Origin: Nitrospirae bacterium GWC2_57_13 | Lineage (GTDB): Bacteria > Nitrospirota > UBA9217 | Assembly (NCBI GenBank): GCA_001805055.1 | Contig: MHDZ01000075.1 | Location: forward strand, 1-32,520 | Length of the DNA: 32,520 nt | Reading direction: 5' to 3' | In this document: positions 10,285-18,226 of the stretch, piece by piece | Layout of the letters: each line of letters begins with the position of its first letter | Position numbering within the stretch: position 1 is the first letter of the stretch | Notes under the pieces: generated by a model | What the model saw: the letters and a program-made list of their open reading frames with translations, nothing else | What the model was told of the DNA's origin: nothing | Database searches by the model: none | Position numbers and translations under genes: made by a program

Positions 10285-10322
10285 AGGGACAGTCCCCCTA
10301 GAACCATAAGGGGACTGTCCCT
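10285..10322 (+). repeat. Perfect 13 bp hairpin, terminator-like
   Basis: AGGGACAGTCCCC (10285-10297) pairs perfectly with GGGGACTGTCCCT (10310-10322) across a 12 nt loop, and a T-run follows on the plus strand. Only minus-strand genes flank it, so as a terminator it faces the wrong way for the U-tract. Each arm is itself nearly palindromic, as in REP-type elements. It may still end DUF2339 transcripts, whose stop is 20 bp away. Confidence 0.65.
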
Positions 10323-10342
10323 TTTTCAGAGGCTCAACTTCG

Positions 10343-12316
10343 CTACTCCTTCTCCTCCGCCTCCATGACCGTCTGGATCCTGTCCCTGAACCGGTAATAG
10401 AGGTACGACGTGCCCGTAAGCACCAGTCCCAGGATGATGAAGGAAAGGATCCGGTAGGGAGTGCTCACATTCGCCATGTCCGAGAGAAAGACCTTCAGGA
10501 CCGTGGCGCCGAAGAGCCCGATGGCTGTGCGCCGCAGGGCCGCGCTGGAGTAACGGAACCCCAGGACCATCAGGCCCACGGAGAATCCGGTCCAGAGCAC
10601 CGAGATTGCCGCGAACCGGGCCGCGGAGAGATAGGTATGGAAGAAGGCCGAGGTCTCCACGTTCAAGATAATAAAGAGTACGATGCCGAGTGCGATGGCA
10701 AGCGCTGCGGCATCGCCCCTGTCCCGGGGAATGAGGCTCTTCACGGCTTTTGCTGCAAGCTGCCGCGCCGAGGCAAGGCAGGCGAGAAGCACGATCGTGG
10801 CGGCAAGCCGCTCGACAATGCGGAAGGTATACCCTTCGCGGAAGGCCCAAGTATAATCCGAGAACCGGAAGATCACCGAATAGTCATAGAGCAGGAACTT
10901 GAAGATCGCCACCAGGAACAGGACATGGGCTGCTGCAATGAGGCTTTTGCGGTCAAGTCGGAGTCCGGCCCAGAGCAGCGTCAGGGCCTGGGAGGCCCAG
11001 AAGATGGTGATCCAGTGCTTGGAGAAGATGATCGGCACGGTAATGATCAGAAAGAGCATGGCCTTGGCCAGAAGCAGCACAAAAGCGTCCTGCTGGTGCC
11101 TGCCCTGTTTGTGCAGATAGGACGCCATGCCGAGGAACATGGCGCTGTAGAAGACGGTGATCACGCTGACCCAGGGCAGGGAGAACCGTTCCGTGATCAT
11201 GGAGTAGCTGTAGGCAAAGGCAAAGAGCGAGTTCATCACCATGATCCAGGCGCTTCCTGCCCGCACCACGGTCTGGCGCAGGATCTGGGAGGCAACGGGC
11301 GCGATGCTGTATATGAGAAAGAAAAGGGTCAGGAAGATGATGGCAGGCCAGAACTTGTGCGGCGCATAATGGCGCAGGTGCCAGGCTGTGTAAAGCGCGT
11401 AGGTGAAGAAAAAACCCAGCCGGTTCAGCAGGTCCCACTTCTTCCTGAAGGCGATGGCCAGGAGGCCAAGGTTCATGATGGTCATGTAGGTCATCAGCAC
11501 GATCTGGTTGTCCCTGCCTGTGGACAGCAGCACCGGCGTCAGGAACCCGCCGGCCATGCCGAGCACGGCAAGCCACTTGGCGTCATACAGAACAGCGAGA
11601 AGGCAGGCAAGGGCGGTGATCAAAACCATGATGCCGAAGGCCGGCGCCTGCGGAATGAGCTCGTAGAGTTGGAAGCCCGCGAAGGTGGCGAAGTAGAGTA
11701 CGGCAATTCCGCCGCCTGAGAGCGACAGGCCGAAGTTCTTAAGCTCTTTTTTCCGGAACCGGTCGCCGGCAATGAGGAAGACGGCGCCCCAGAGATAGGC
11801 CATGGCCACGCGGCCCGCAGGACCGACCCAGCCCTGCTCAAAAGAATACTTCAGGAAGTAGCCTACGCCGAAGACCATGGCCAGGATACCGATGATCAGC
11901 AGCCATTTCTGGCCCATCCGGATCTCGAGATCATTCGATGTCCGGGGAGGCAACGATTGAACTGCCGCTGCAGGTGCCGACTTTTGAGTCGTCAGGGGGT
12001 CACTTGATCGCGCAGCTGCCGCATCTGCGGCCCGGACAGAAACGTCCGGAGAATGCATCTTGACTTCTCCCGGGGACACCGCAGCAGCACCTGCAAGGTC
12101 GCGATGAAGAACGGCCTCGTACTCCTGGAGCCGCCTCCAGACCTTCGCGAACTCCGCTGTCATGGCGTTGTGCATCTTGCCCATGCGGTCCACATCGTCG
12201 CGCAGGCCGAAGTAAAAGGTGAGACGCGACGACATCTCATCGCCGAGATCATGACCGCATGCGCCGCAGTATCTCCCCGCTGCCATGATGGGGGCTTTGC
12301 ATTTCGGACAAATCAT
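10343..12316 (-). CDS. DUF2339 polytopic membrane protein with N-terminal zinc ribbon
   Basis: 657 residues. The N-terminus has a zinc ribbon (CPKCKAPIMAAGRYCGACG, residues 3-21). A polar, Ala/Pro-rich linker follows, and from about residue 130 many hydrophobic helices (roughly 16-20) run to the end, beginning with WLLIIGILAMVFGVGYFLKY. This layout is that of DUF2339 proteins, large integral membrane proteins of unknown function. GAGGAGGAA lies just upstream of the ATG at 12316. The nearest downstream gene is the DUF3999 partner. Zinc ribbons at membrane-protein ends also occur in the 435-1649 gene. Confidence 0.88.
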   Translation of the reverse strand: MICPKCKAPIMAAGRYCGACGHDLGDEMSSRLTFYFGLRDDVDRMGKMHNAMTAEFAKVWRRLQEYEAVLHRDLAGAAAVSPGEVKMHSPDVSVRAADAAAARSSDPLTTQKSAPAAAVQSLPPRTSNDLEIRMGQKWLLIIGILAMVFGVGYFLKYSFEQGWVGPAGRVAMAYLWGAVFLIAGDRFRKKELKNFGLSLSGGGIAVLYFATFAGFQLYELIPQAPAFGIMVLITALACLLAVLYDAKWLAVLGMAGGFLTPVLLSTGRDNQIVLMTYMTIMNLGLLAIAFRKKWDLLNRLGFFFTYALYTAWHLRHYAPHKFWPAIIFLTLFFLIYSIAPVASQILRQTVVRAGSAWIMVMNSLFAFAYSYSMITERFSLPWVSVITVFYSAMFLGMASYLHKQGRHQQDAFVLLLAKAMLFLIITVPIIFSKHWITIFWASQALTLLWAGLRLDRKSLIAAAHVLFLVAIFKFLLYDYSVIFRFSDYTWAFREGYTFRIVERLAATIVLLACLASARQLAAKAVKSLIPRDRGDAAALAIALGIVLFIILNVETSAFFHTYLSAARFAAISVLWTGFSVGLMVLGFRYSSAALRRTAIGLFGATVLKVFLSDMANVSTPYRILSFIILGLVLTGTSYLYYRFRDRIQTVMEAEEKE

Positions 12317-12651
12317 CTATTCCTCCTCACGCGAGATAGCAAGATGAGCGTAAGCTCGAACAGATTCTATCTTATCATAAAGACTCGTGACAGGGGAATG
12401 AAAAACTGGCTGCGGAATGATGAATGAACCTGAAAAAACATTTGGACGCGGATCTTTGCGGATACCATCTGATACGTCATTGTCTAATTAGTAGAAGGCC
12501 CTCACTAAAAGGAGGATTCAGATGAATCCTGTTGATTTATCCGGTGTCAATCCGTGTATATCCGTGTCCAATTGCCGCTTCTTTGATGAAAGACTGGAAG
12601 AGAATAAAAGGGACATGATCGGATCAAAGCGGACAACGGTGCCTGCGGCCT
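12317..12651. other. Intergenic region containing a GGACGCGGAT element
   Basis: 335 bp between the DnaJ-TPR gene and DUF2339. The element occupies 12442-12571. Upstream of DUF2339 lies the small dyad GAGC-GTAA-GCTC near 12340. I see no convincing promoter or coding region. Confidence 0.5.
12442..12571. repeat. Dispersed GGACGCGGAT element, copy C, with inverted ends
   Basis: 130 bp bounded by TTGGACGCGGAT on the left and ATCCGTGTCCAA on the right. The outer 22 bp of each end are imperfect inverted repeats (17 of 22 positions). It aligns at both ends with 31108-31244. No transposase lies nearby and there is no clear target duplication, so it resembles a non-autonomous or REP-like element. Confidence 0.7.
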
Positions 12652-14148
12652 TCATCCTCCCGCAAGCTTCAGCCCTTTCTGCGCATGTTCCGACGCGGGG
12701 TCCTGCTTGAGAGCATCCTGGAAAAATGCCAGCGCCTTGGACTTGAGCCCGCGTTTCAGATAGAGCTGTGCCAGTTCCACGTAATAATCGCATTTCGCGG
12801 GGTCGAGGGAGATGGCCCGCTTCAGGCATTCCTCGGCGTCATAGTGCCGCTTCGGCATCTCCCGCAGGGCCAGGCCGTGATAGAAATGATACTTGGCGTT
12901 GCCGGGTTCGAGATCGCAGGCCTTCCGAAACATCTCGACGGCCATAAGATAGCCGCCGTTATCATAGTCTGCTCTTCCTTTCCGATAGAAATCGGAGCCG
13001 GGGCCTTCGCCTTCCACAAAGGTCCGGTCCGACCCGGGCCTCCGCGAGGTTTTCACCTTGCCCTGATTGGAAAGATAGGCGAACTCGCTCATCATGGCCT
13101 CGACGTTCAACGCTTCATAAGCCTCGTTGACCCGCGTGAAGAGTTTCTCGAAGATGTCCTTCGTTCCTTCCATGCCGGGCTCGAAGTGACGGTCGGGATG
13201 ATACAGCTTTGAGAGGCTGAGGTAGGCCTTCTGGATCTCGCTGGGCGCAACGCCCTTACCCACGCCAAGCACGTCGTAATTGTCCTTTTTCTTCGCCATC
13301 TCAGCCCAGGCGGTCTCAATGCTCTGCCTGGCAGGCGATGCTGACGCTGCCGGCTCCTGCACCGGGACCGGAACAGGCGGCTCCTCGGCCACCGCCTGCT
13401 GCACCGCCTCCCTCGCGAACTCCAATTCGTCCTCGTGCTCGATCCTGCCCTGCTCCGCCATTCTGAGCGCCAGGAACAGGTAGATGACCTTGAGCGTATA
13501 GAAATCGCCTGCGACCGAGAGCGAGCAGATGTCCCTGATGCTCCGCCTCCCGTCGATGAGCGCGAGCACGGCCTTCTGGTTCCGGGAAAGGTCCGCTGCC
13601 TGGAAGAGCGCGGTGGGATCAATGGCGGGACGGAGCACAGTGTCGTTGGCCGGGAGCGAGTCCTTCACCACCTGCCAGTCGAGGCGGCGGGAGCCGGCGA
13701 GGATCAGGTTTCCGGTGCTCATCTTGAGCTGGATGATGTCCTGCAGCGGCAGGGCGCCTTCATCGAACTGGTAACGACCGTCGCGCCAGGAGCAAAGGCT
13801 CAGGACAATGTCCGTGACCTGCTCGCGCACCACGGCCGCAAGGTCGCGCGCCGTGATGAAGCCGAGTTCGACCAGGATCTCGCCCTGCTTCCTGCCCGTC
13901 TTCTTGAGCATCTCGACGGAGGCATCATACTGGAGCTGGGATATCCTTTTTGTGCGCAGCAGGAATTCCCCAAGCCGGTCGTCAGCGAGATTGGAGGTCG
14001 CGAATACCACGTCGCCCTCCTGAAAATAGACTTTTTTCACCTCCTCCGACCTTTTGAAGATCGCCGTGCCGGTCCTGCCGTCGGCACGGAGCTTCAGGAA
14101 CAGGTGGGGGATGGTCAAATTCTTTATAACGCCGCCGAAAGCGATCAT
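12652..14148 (-). CDS. DUF4388-DnaJ-TPR fusion protein
   Basis: 498 residues. The N-terminal 115 or so residues match DUF4388/PATAN-type domains (GRTGTAIFKRSEEVKKVYFQ then GDVVFATSN), found in bacterial signalling proteins. After a diverged middle and a Pro-rich linker (about 255-275) comes a J domain (288-345) with the diagnostic HPD at 317-319 (LYHPDRHF). The C-terminus carries about three TPR repeats (YRKGRADYDNGGYLMAVEMF, then AEECLKRAISLDP, then KALAFFQDALKQDP). The HPD should let it stimulate a DnaK-type chaperone, while the TPRs bind clients. Such fusions occur in Deltaproteobacteria; the specific client is unknown. Start at 14148 with an ACAGGA upstream. Confidence 0.87.
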   Translation of the reverse strand: MIAFGGVIKNLTIPHLFLKLRADGRTGTAIFKRSEEVKKVYFQEGDVVFATSNLADDRLGEFLLRTKRISQLQYDASVEMLKKTGRKQGEILVELGFITARDLAAVVREQVTDIVLSLCSWRDGRYQFDEGALPLQDIIQLKMSTGNLILAGSRRLDWQVVKDSLPANDTVLRPAIDPTALFQAADLSRNQKAVLALIDGRRSIRDICSLSVAGDFYTLKVIYLFLALRMAEQGRIEHEDELEFAREAVQQAVAEEPPVPVPVQEPAASASPARQSIETAWAEMAKKKDNYDVLGVGKGVAPSEIQKAYLSLSKLYHPDRHFEPGMEGTKDIFEKLFTRVNEAYEALNVEAMMSEFAYLSNQGKVKTSRRPGSDRTFVEGEGPGSDFYRKGRADYDNGGYLMAVEMFRKACDLEPGNAKYHFYHGLALREMPKRHYDAEECLKRAISLDPAKCDYYVELAQLYLKRGLKSKALAFFQDALKQDPASEHAQKGLKLAGG

Positions 14149-14204
14149 GCCATTCCTGTCCCGCTGTCCCGGGTTCTTTGGGATAACGCTCCTGATGCCG
14201 CTAA

Positions 14205-14210
14205 ATTATA
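14205..14210 (-). promoter_or_regulatory. Candidate -10 element of the DnaJ-TPR gene
   Basis: A perfect TATAAT on the minus strand about 57 bp before the start codon. No good -35 hexamer lies at the right distance, so activity may need an activator or the match may be chance. Confidence 0.35.
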
Positions 14211-14264
14211 GCAGATTGTTGCCCTTCTTGGCCACCCGGCGAATATTATTTATATACACTACCC

Positions 14265-14330
14265 GTGCAGAAACAGCATTGGCAGCTTTTCTATTGCATT
14301 GATGTAGGGTTTATGTTACAGTTTCTGCAC
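14265..14330 (+). promoter_or_regulatory. Promoter of the phosphate uptake pair, flanked by a perfect 10 bp inverted repeat
   Basis: TTGCAT (14294-14299), 17 bp, TACAGT (14317-14322) forms a sigma-70-type promoter. GTGCAGAAAC (14265-14274) and its exact inverse GTTTCTGCAC (14321-14330) bracket it; the right arm overlaps the -10 region and probable start site. The arrangement suits a repressor or a looping regulator. It does not match a PhoB box that I can recognise. Confidence 0.45.
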
Positions 14331-14420
14331 AAAAAGAGCATGATCTCCCGGCACCGCAGGCCATTCCCGCAGTTGAGCTGTACACAATCCCCCCGGAAGG
14401 AGTGAACTCCAAAACAAACC

Positions 14421-15041
14421 ATGGCATTCTTCCCGAAAAAAGTCGACTTCTTCGCCATTTTTGACAGGGCCGCGGACAATCTGGCCCGCACCGCCGACGC
14501 GCTCGTCGAGATGTTCACGAACCCCGAGGATTTCCGGAAAAAAGTGGAGTTGATCCACGAGTTCGAGCAGGAGGGCGACATCCTGACCCACGAGATCATG
14601 AAGGAGCTGAACAAGACCTTCCTGACCCCTCTTGACCGCGAGGACATCCATGCGCTGGCTGCGCGGCTCGACGACGTCCTGGACCTCATCTGGGCCAGCG
14701 TGGACCGCATGTCCGTCTACCAGCTCGACCGGCCCACGCCCGAGGCCCTTTCCATCGCCGAAGACCTCCAGACAACGGCGCGGATCATAAAGAAAGCGAT
14801 CAAGGAACTGGGCACGAAGACCTACTCCCACGTCCAGGACCTCTGCATCGAGATCAACCGTCTCGAGAACCGCATCGACAGGAAGTACCGCGACGCCCTG
14901 GGCAAGCTCGTGAACACGCCGGGCAACGATCCGGTCATGATCATCAAATGGAAGGACATCTACGAGCTCATGGAGGACGCGGCCGACCGGGCCGAGGATG
15001 TTGCGAACATTCTGGAAGGGATCGTCCTGAAGCATGGTTGA
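14421..15041 (+). CDS. DUF47 / PhoU-like accessory protein of phosphate transport
   Basis: 206 residues, all helical, with the DUF47 pattern: an N-terminal FFPKKVDFFAIFDRAADNL, EFEQEGDILTHEIMKELNKT in the first bundle (family ExxgDxixhei), FLTPLDREDIHALAARLDDV, and a second bundle with EINRLENRIDRKYRDAL and DIYELMEDAADRAEDVANIL. DUF47 proteins resemble PhoU, bind metal through acidic residues and are typically encoded beside Pit permeases, probably regulating them. It overlaps the permease gene by 8 bp. A GGAAGGAG lies 19 nt before the ATG, too far for ideal use, so initiation may be weak or coupled to leader structure. Confidence 0.9.
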   Translation: MAFFPKKVDFFAIFDRAADNLARTADALVEMFTNPEDFRKKVELIHEFEQEGDILTHEIMKELNKTFLTPLDREDIHALAARLDDVLDLIWASVDRMSVYQLDRPTPEALSIAEDLQTTARIIKKAIKELGTKTYSHVQDLCIEINRLENRIDRKYRDALGKLVNTPGNDPVMIIKWKDIYELMEDAADRAEDVANILEGIVLKHG

Positions 15042-16008
15042 TTTCCTGATCCTCATCATCATTGTTGCCTTGCTCTTCGACATCAGCAACGGATGGAACG
15101 ACTCGGCCAATGCCATCGCCACCGTTGTTTCGACGAAGGTCCTCTCGCCCCTTGCGGCCGTCAGCATGGCCGCTGCCATGAACATCGCCGGCGCCTTCCT
15201 GACCACCGCCGTGGCCAAGACCATCGGCACCGGCATTGTGGACCCCTCGTTCATCAACGACAACCTTGTGATGGCCGCGCTTCTCAGTGCCTTCGCCTGG
15301 AACACCGTGATGACGCTTATCGGCCTCCCCGTAAGCGCCTCCCACGCGCTGGTAGGCGGCCTGGTCGGAGCGGCCGTGGCCCACGGCGGCACGGCCATCC
15401 TGAACTACAACGGCATCACGAAGATCCTTATGGCCCTGCTTATTTCCCCCTTCTTCGGCATTCTCATCGGCTTCGCCTTCATGAAGCTCATCGCCAGTGT
15501 CTTTGCGAACTCCGTCCCAGGCCGCGTGAACAAATACTTCGGACGCCTCCAGATACTTTCCTCGGCAATGATGGCCTTCGGTCATGGATCGAACGACGCC
15601 CAGAAGGTCATGGGCATCATCACCATGGCCCTTCTGAGCCGGGGCATCATCACCACCCTTGAAGTGCCCACCTGGGTCATCCTTTCTGCCGCGCTCGCCA
15701 TGGGCGTCGGCACCTTCTTCGGCGGCTGGAAGGTGATCAAGACCATCGGCGTCAAGATGCTGAAGCTCCAGCCGGTCCACGGCTTTGCTGCCGAGACCTC
15801 GGCGACCTTCATCATCGTCGGCGCCAGCGCCTTGGGCCTTCCCGTCAGCACCACCCACGTCATCTCCACGGCCATCATCGGCGTGGGCGCCACCACGCGC
15901 CTCTCGGCCGTGCGCTGGGGCGTGGCCGGCAAGATCGTGCTCGCCTGGGTGCTCACGCTGCCGGTCTGCATCGGCTTTGCCTGGGGCATCATGAAGCTCA
16001 TCGGATAA
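15034..16008 (+). CDS. Inorganic phosphate transporter, Pit family
   Basis: 324 residues, about 10 membrane helices. Both halves carry the inverted-repeat Pit/PiT signature: FDISNGWNDSANAIATVVST near residue 15 and GHGSNDAQKVMGI in the second half. The helices MAAAMNIAGAFLTTAVAKTI, LPVSASHALVGGLVGA and LPVSTTHVISTAIIG are typical. The protein imports metal-phosphate complexes driven by protons (or Na+ in some relatives). It is shorter than E. coli PitA (499) but normal for the bacterial short Pit group. Its start overlaps the DUF47 stop, so the two are co-translated. Confidence 0.94.
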   Translation: MVDFLILIIIVALLFDISNGWNDSANAIATVVSTKVLSPLAAVSMAAAMNIAGAFLTTAVAKTIGTGIVDPSFINDNLVMAALLSAFAWNTVMTLIGLPVSASHALVGGLVGAAVAHGGTAILNYNGITKILMALLISPFFGILIGFAFMKLIASVFANSVPGRVNKYFGRLQILSSAMMAFGHGSNDAQKVMGIITMALLSRGIITTLEVPTWVILSAALAMGVGTFFGGWKVIKTIGVKMLKLQPVHGFAAETSATFIIVGASALGLPVSTTHVISTAIIGVGATTRLSAVRWGVAGKIVLAWVLTLPVCIGFAWGIMKLIG

Positions 16009-16108
16009 CTGGAAAGCGCCGTCCTTCCACCTCTCTCGCACCCCTTGCCGACCGCGGAGGCGACGTGAGCACTGAAACATCTCTCGATACCGCCCTCCAG
16101 AACGCACC

Positions 16109-16365
16109 GAGCTGCCCCTCGATATCTCGAACAGCCGTATTATCATCCTGAGCGACCAGTCCAGCGCCTGTTCAGGATCCCTTCCACCGGCGCTGCGCGG
16201 AATATCGGCGAGCGCACCAGGAAGGAAGAGGCCTACTACCGAACAGCCATCGAGATCGACAGGGGAACCATCCGCCTGGTCAAGTGGGACCGGGAGAGCG
16301 GTGAGCGGACGATATATGAAGAGGATTTACTGCGGGAGATATTCAAGCGCATCAAAGGCGCGTGA
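16109..16365 (+). pseudogene. Relic of a metallophosphoesterase-like gene
   Basis: One frame reads LPLDISNSRIIILSDQ (from about 16112), which resembles the N-terminal metal-binding strand of calcineurin-like phosphoesterases (SRxIIxSDHH). A different frame, ending in a TGA at 16363, reads YYRTAIEIDRGTIRLVKW and then a charged helix, which resembles the C-terminal end of the same family (GIEIxxGxIxLVKW). The metal-binding His pair and the whole catalytic middle are missing, and a frameshift separates the two parts. An internal deletion plus frameshift would explain this. The family match is from memory of motif patterns and is moderate. Confidence 0.4.
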
Positions 16366-16368
16366 ACC

Positions 16369-16407
16369 AACGGCGTCTCTCGCAAAGGACGCAAAGAGGG
16401 TCTTTGA
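16369..16407 (-). repeat. 39 bp dispersed repeat, copy 2
   Basis: Inverse orientation to copy 1 at 10236-10274, with only two mismatches. It directly abuts the stop codon of the metallophosphoesterase relic. Confidence 0.8.
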
Positions 16408-16547
16408 GACGGAGGGGGTTAGGGGTAAATCTGAGACGCGGAGGAGAATTCAAATTTCTGGATTCAGCATCATCCTTGACGCTGGACCCTTGACCCAGCT
16501 TCCCTTGATTTTCTTCGCGCCTTCCCCGTCCCGCGTCCTATTTTATA

Positions 16548-16625
16548 TGAGACGGGGCGGGGCGTGCCTTCCTCCGTCTCCGTCCCGCTTCAATAAGATG
16601 TATGACACGCCCGCCCCGGATTCAA
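16548..16625 (+). repeat. CTCCGTCTCCGTCCCGC / GCGGGGCG repeat, copy 1
   Basis: Two blocks, TGAGACGGGGCGGGGCGTGC and CTCCGTCTCCGTCCCGC, recur in variant form at 20291-20346 but in the opposite order. The blocks are partly complementary, so the DNA can fold into a hairpin. Confidence 0.5.
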
Positions 16626-16689
16626 TATAGATCGGACACGGGCCGGGAGAGCGGGGGTGGCAAGCTTTTGGTCCTGGCCAGAAATACCT

Positions 16690-17319
16690 TCAGGGAAAAG
16701 CGAACTTCGATATCTTCCGCTTGTCGACCCCCCGGTAGTGTCCTGCCCGAAGCAGTTCGATGAAATTCTCTTCCGTCACCTGCTCGCTGAATTCCGTGTA
16801 ACAGGAGCCCACCTCCTGTGGTGAGTGGGCGTCGGAACCGCCGGTGATCGGCAGGCCCAGGGACTGCGCCGCCTCCACTGCTTGCAGGTTCATGGCATGC
16901 ATGTTCGCGCCGTTGTACCCCTCTATGGCCGTGATGCCCCGAAGGTCCAGCACCAGCTCGCCCAGGCTGTTCCCCGGCCGGAAGGGGTGCGAGGGAATTA
17001 CAATGCCGCGCGCTTCGTTCACGATGCGCACAAGGTCTTCAACCGGCGCATGCTTGACGGACAGCCGGTCCGTGTCAACACCGAACACGAGGCAGTGGCC
17101 TTCTGCGGCCGAGAACTCCACACCGCGCAGGATCATGATCTTTTTGCCGTAGACCTCCCGCAGCCGCTCCGCAGGCTCCGACGCTTCGTAGATATAGTGC
17201 TCCGTAAAGACTATCCCGTCGAGACCCCGCTCAATGGCCCGGAGCACCATCTCTTCCGGATCAGCGCTGTTATCGCCGCTGCTGTGAGAATGAATATGCA
17301 GGTCGATCTTGAATTTCAT
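16690..17319 (-). CDS. PHP-domain metal-dependent phosphoesterase
   Basis: 209 residues. It has the four PHP motifs: DLHIHSHSSGDNS at the N-terminus, TEHYIY, IPSHPFR and GGSDAHSP near the C-terminus. These His and Asp residues bind a multinuclear metal centre and hydrolyse phosphoesters. Length and context do not distinguish a nucleotide-type substrate (as in YciV/RNase AM) from histidinol phosphate. The ATG at 17319 (MKFKIDLH) is chosen because the longer frame to 17382 extends into CACGGAT repeat DNA; neither start has a strong Shine-Dalgarno sequence. Confidence 0.87.
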   Translation of the reverse strand: MKFKIDLHIHSHSSGDNSADPEEMVLRAIERGLDGIVFTEHYIYEASEPAERLREVYGKKIMILRGVEFSAAEGHCLVFGVDTDRLSVKHAPVEDLVRIVNEARGIVIPSHPFRPGNSLGELVLDLRGITAIEGYNGANMHAMNLQAVEAAQSLGLPITGGSDAHSPQEVGSCYTEFSEQVTEENFIELLRAGHYRGVDKRKISKFAFP

Positions 17320-17367
17320 AAGAACAGCACCAACGGTTCTGAAAAGCAGCGCATTCAGTTCATTTTT

Positions 17368-17402
17368 GCCACGGATGAACACGGATTAGCACGGATGGAC
17401 TG
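17368..17402 (+). repeat. CACGGAT-type repeat
   Basis: Three spaced units, CCACGGATGAA, CACGGATTAG and CACGGATGG, in tandem. This is a sparse relative of the GGACGCGGAT element ends and of 1663-1682. Confidence 0.5.
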
Positions 17403-17467
17403 CACGGAATGCCTCTGGCCTTATTATCTTCTTACCTTCCCAACTTCTTAACTTCCCAGCTTCTCAC

Positions 17468-17528
17468 CCTTAACTCCGCACTCCGAACTCTGCCCTATGC
17501 TCTCTGCCCTATGCGCCATGCTCTTTGT
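17468..17528 (+). repeat. CCGCACTCCGAACTC / CCCTATGCGCCATGC repeat, copy 1
   Basis: An iterated CTCCGCACTCCGAACTCTG run followed by two CCCTATGC units. A related stretch in a different order lies at 24794-24885. The 3' end of the downstream-facing transporter gene (stop at 17509) falls inside it. Confidence 0.5.
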
Positions 17529-18201
17529 CCGCTGTCTCACAGGCTCCCCCGCATCCGCACGCGAACGTGCCTGATCGTGCCTTCTCAAGGGCCTCGTGCC
17601 CTTCCCGGTACGATAGACCCGCAATGATCATGGTGCCGAAGGCGTCCATGCCCCCGATGCCTGTGACCTCGTAGCCGACACTGGCAAGCAGCAGCACCAG
17701 TGAGAGTTGGAGGCAGGTGCGCGTGCAGGCAGCGTCCGCGAGGATTGCCGGCGAGTTCAGCCTCGCGCCGACCTTGACCTTGGCGCGGATCAGCAGCCAC
17801 ATGGTCGCAATGGATATCAGGGAAATGACGATACCCCAGAAGGTGGTCTCGGGCTTGTGGCCCTGGATCACGTTCACGAGAGCCGTGACTGCAAGGCCGG
17901 CTGTGAGCAGATAAAAAGCCGTGCCTGTTACCCGGAGCGCTGTGCGCTCGAATTGGTCCGGGTTTTCGCCGCCATTCCGGCGTAAACGCCTGACCATGTG
18001 CCAGATGCCGATGCCGGAAATGACCTCCACAAAGGAGTCGAGGCCGAAACCGAAGAGGGCAATGGTCTCGTCCTCAAGACCAAAGTAGACCGAGACGAGC
18101 CCTTCGATGATGTTATAAAAGATGGTAATCAGCGCCAGCGCATAGGCCCAGCGCAGGAGCTTTTCCCTGTTGTGCGACGGCGCGACTGATAGAAGCTGCA
18201 T
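17509..18201 (-). CDS. CDF-like cation transporter with Cys-rich C-terminal tail
   Basis: 230 residues, about five to six membrane helices and no cytoplasmic CDF dimerisation domain. FGFGLDSFVEVISG corresponds to the second-helix metal site of cation diffusion facilitators, and DAACTRTCLQLSLVLLLASV to the fifth-helix site, with Cys and Asp in place of the classical HxxxD. The tail FACGCGGACETADKEHG has four cysteines, likely to bind soft metal ions. This points to efflux of a divalent metal, identity unknown. The ATG at 18201 has AGGAG upstream; the frame runs on to 18459 but only through repeat-like DNA. The last residues are encoded within a dispersed repeat. Confidence 0.8.
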   Translation of the reverse strand: MQLLSVAPSHNREKLLRWAYALALITIFYNIIEGLVSVYFGLEDETIALFGFGLDSFVEVISGIGIWHMVRRLRRNGGENPDQFERTALRVTGTAFYLLTAGLAVTALVNVIQGHKPETTFWGIVISLISIATMWLLIRAKVKVGARLNSPAILADAACTRTCLQLSLVLLLASVGYEVTGIGGMDAFGTMIIAGLSYREGHEALEKARSGTFACGCGGACETADKEHGA

Positions 18202-18226
18202 TATGGTATTTCTCCTGAAGACTTGA

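Larger units (their letters stand above)
10022..10342. other. Intergenic region holding two repeat elements
   Basis: 321 bp between DUF2339 and DUF3999. It contains the 39 bp GAGAGACGCC repeat (10236-10274) and the GGGACAGTCCCC hairpin (10285-10322). A short motif CCGGACAAGCCGAAACTAAA near 10067 recurs in variant form near 19821. No ORF is supported. Confidence 0.6.
16009..16689. other. Gene-poor stretch with a decayed gene and repeats
   Basis: 681 bp. It holds the metallophosphoesterase relic (about 16109-16365), a 39 bp repeat copy (16369-16407) and an inverted GACGGGGCGGGGCG / CTCCGTCTCCGTCCCGC element (16548-16625). No intact gene is seen. Confidence 0.6.

Noticed and set aside
14968-16146. 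Long minus-strand frame opposite pit
   Set aside because: Gly/Asp/His-rich composition typical of an antisense shadow; pit on the plus strand is unambiguous.
16165-16365. A genuine small gene ending in TGA at 16363
   Set aside because: The frame has no plausible start with a ribosome-binding site and its N-terminal part shows no sensible sequence; the motif pattern suits a relic better.
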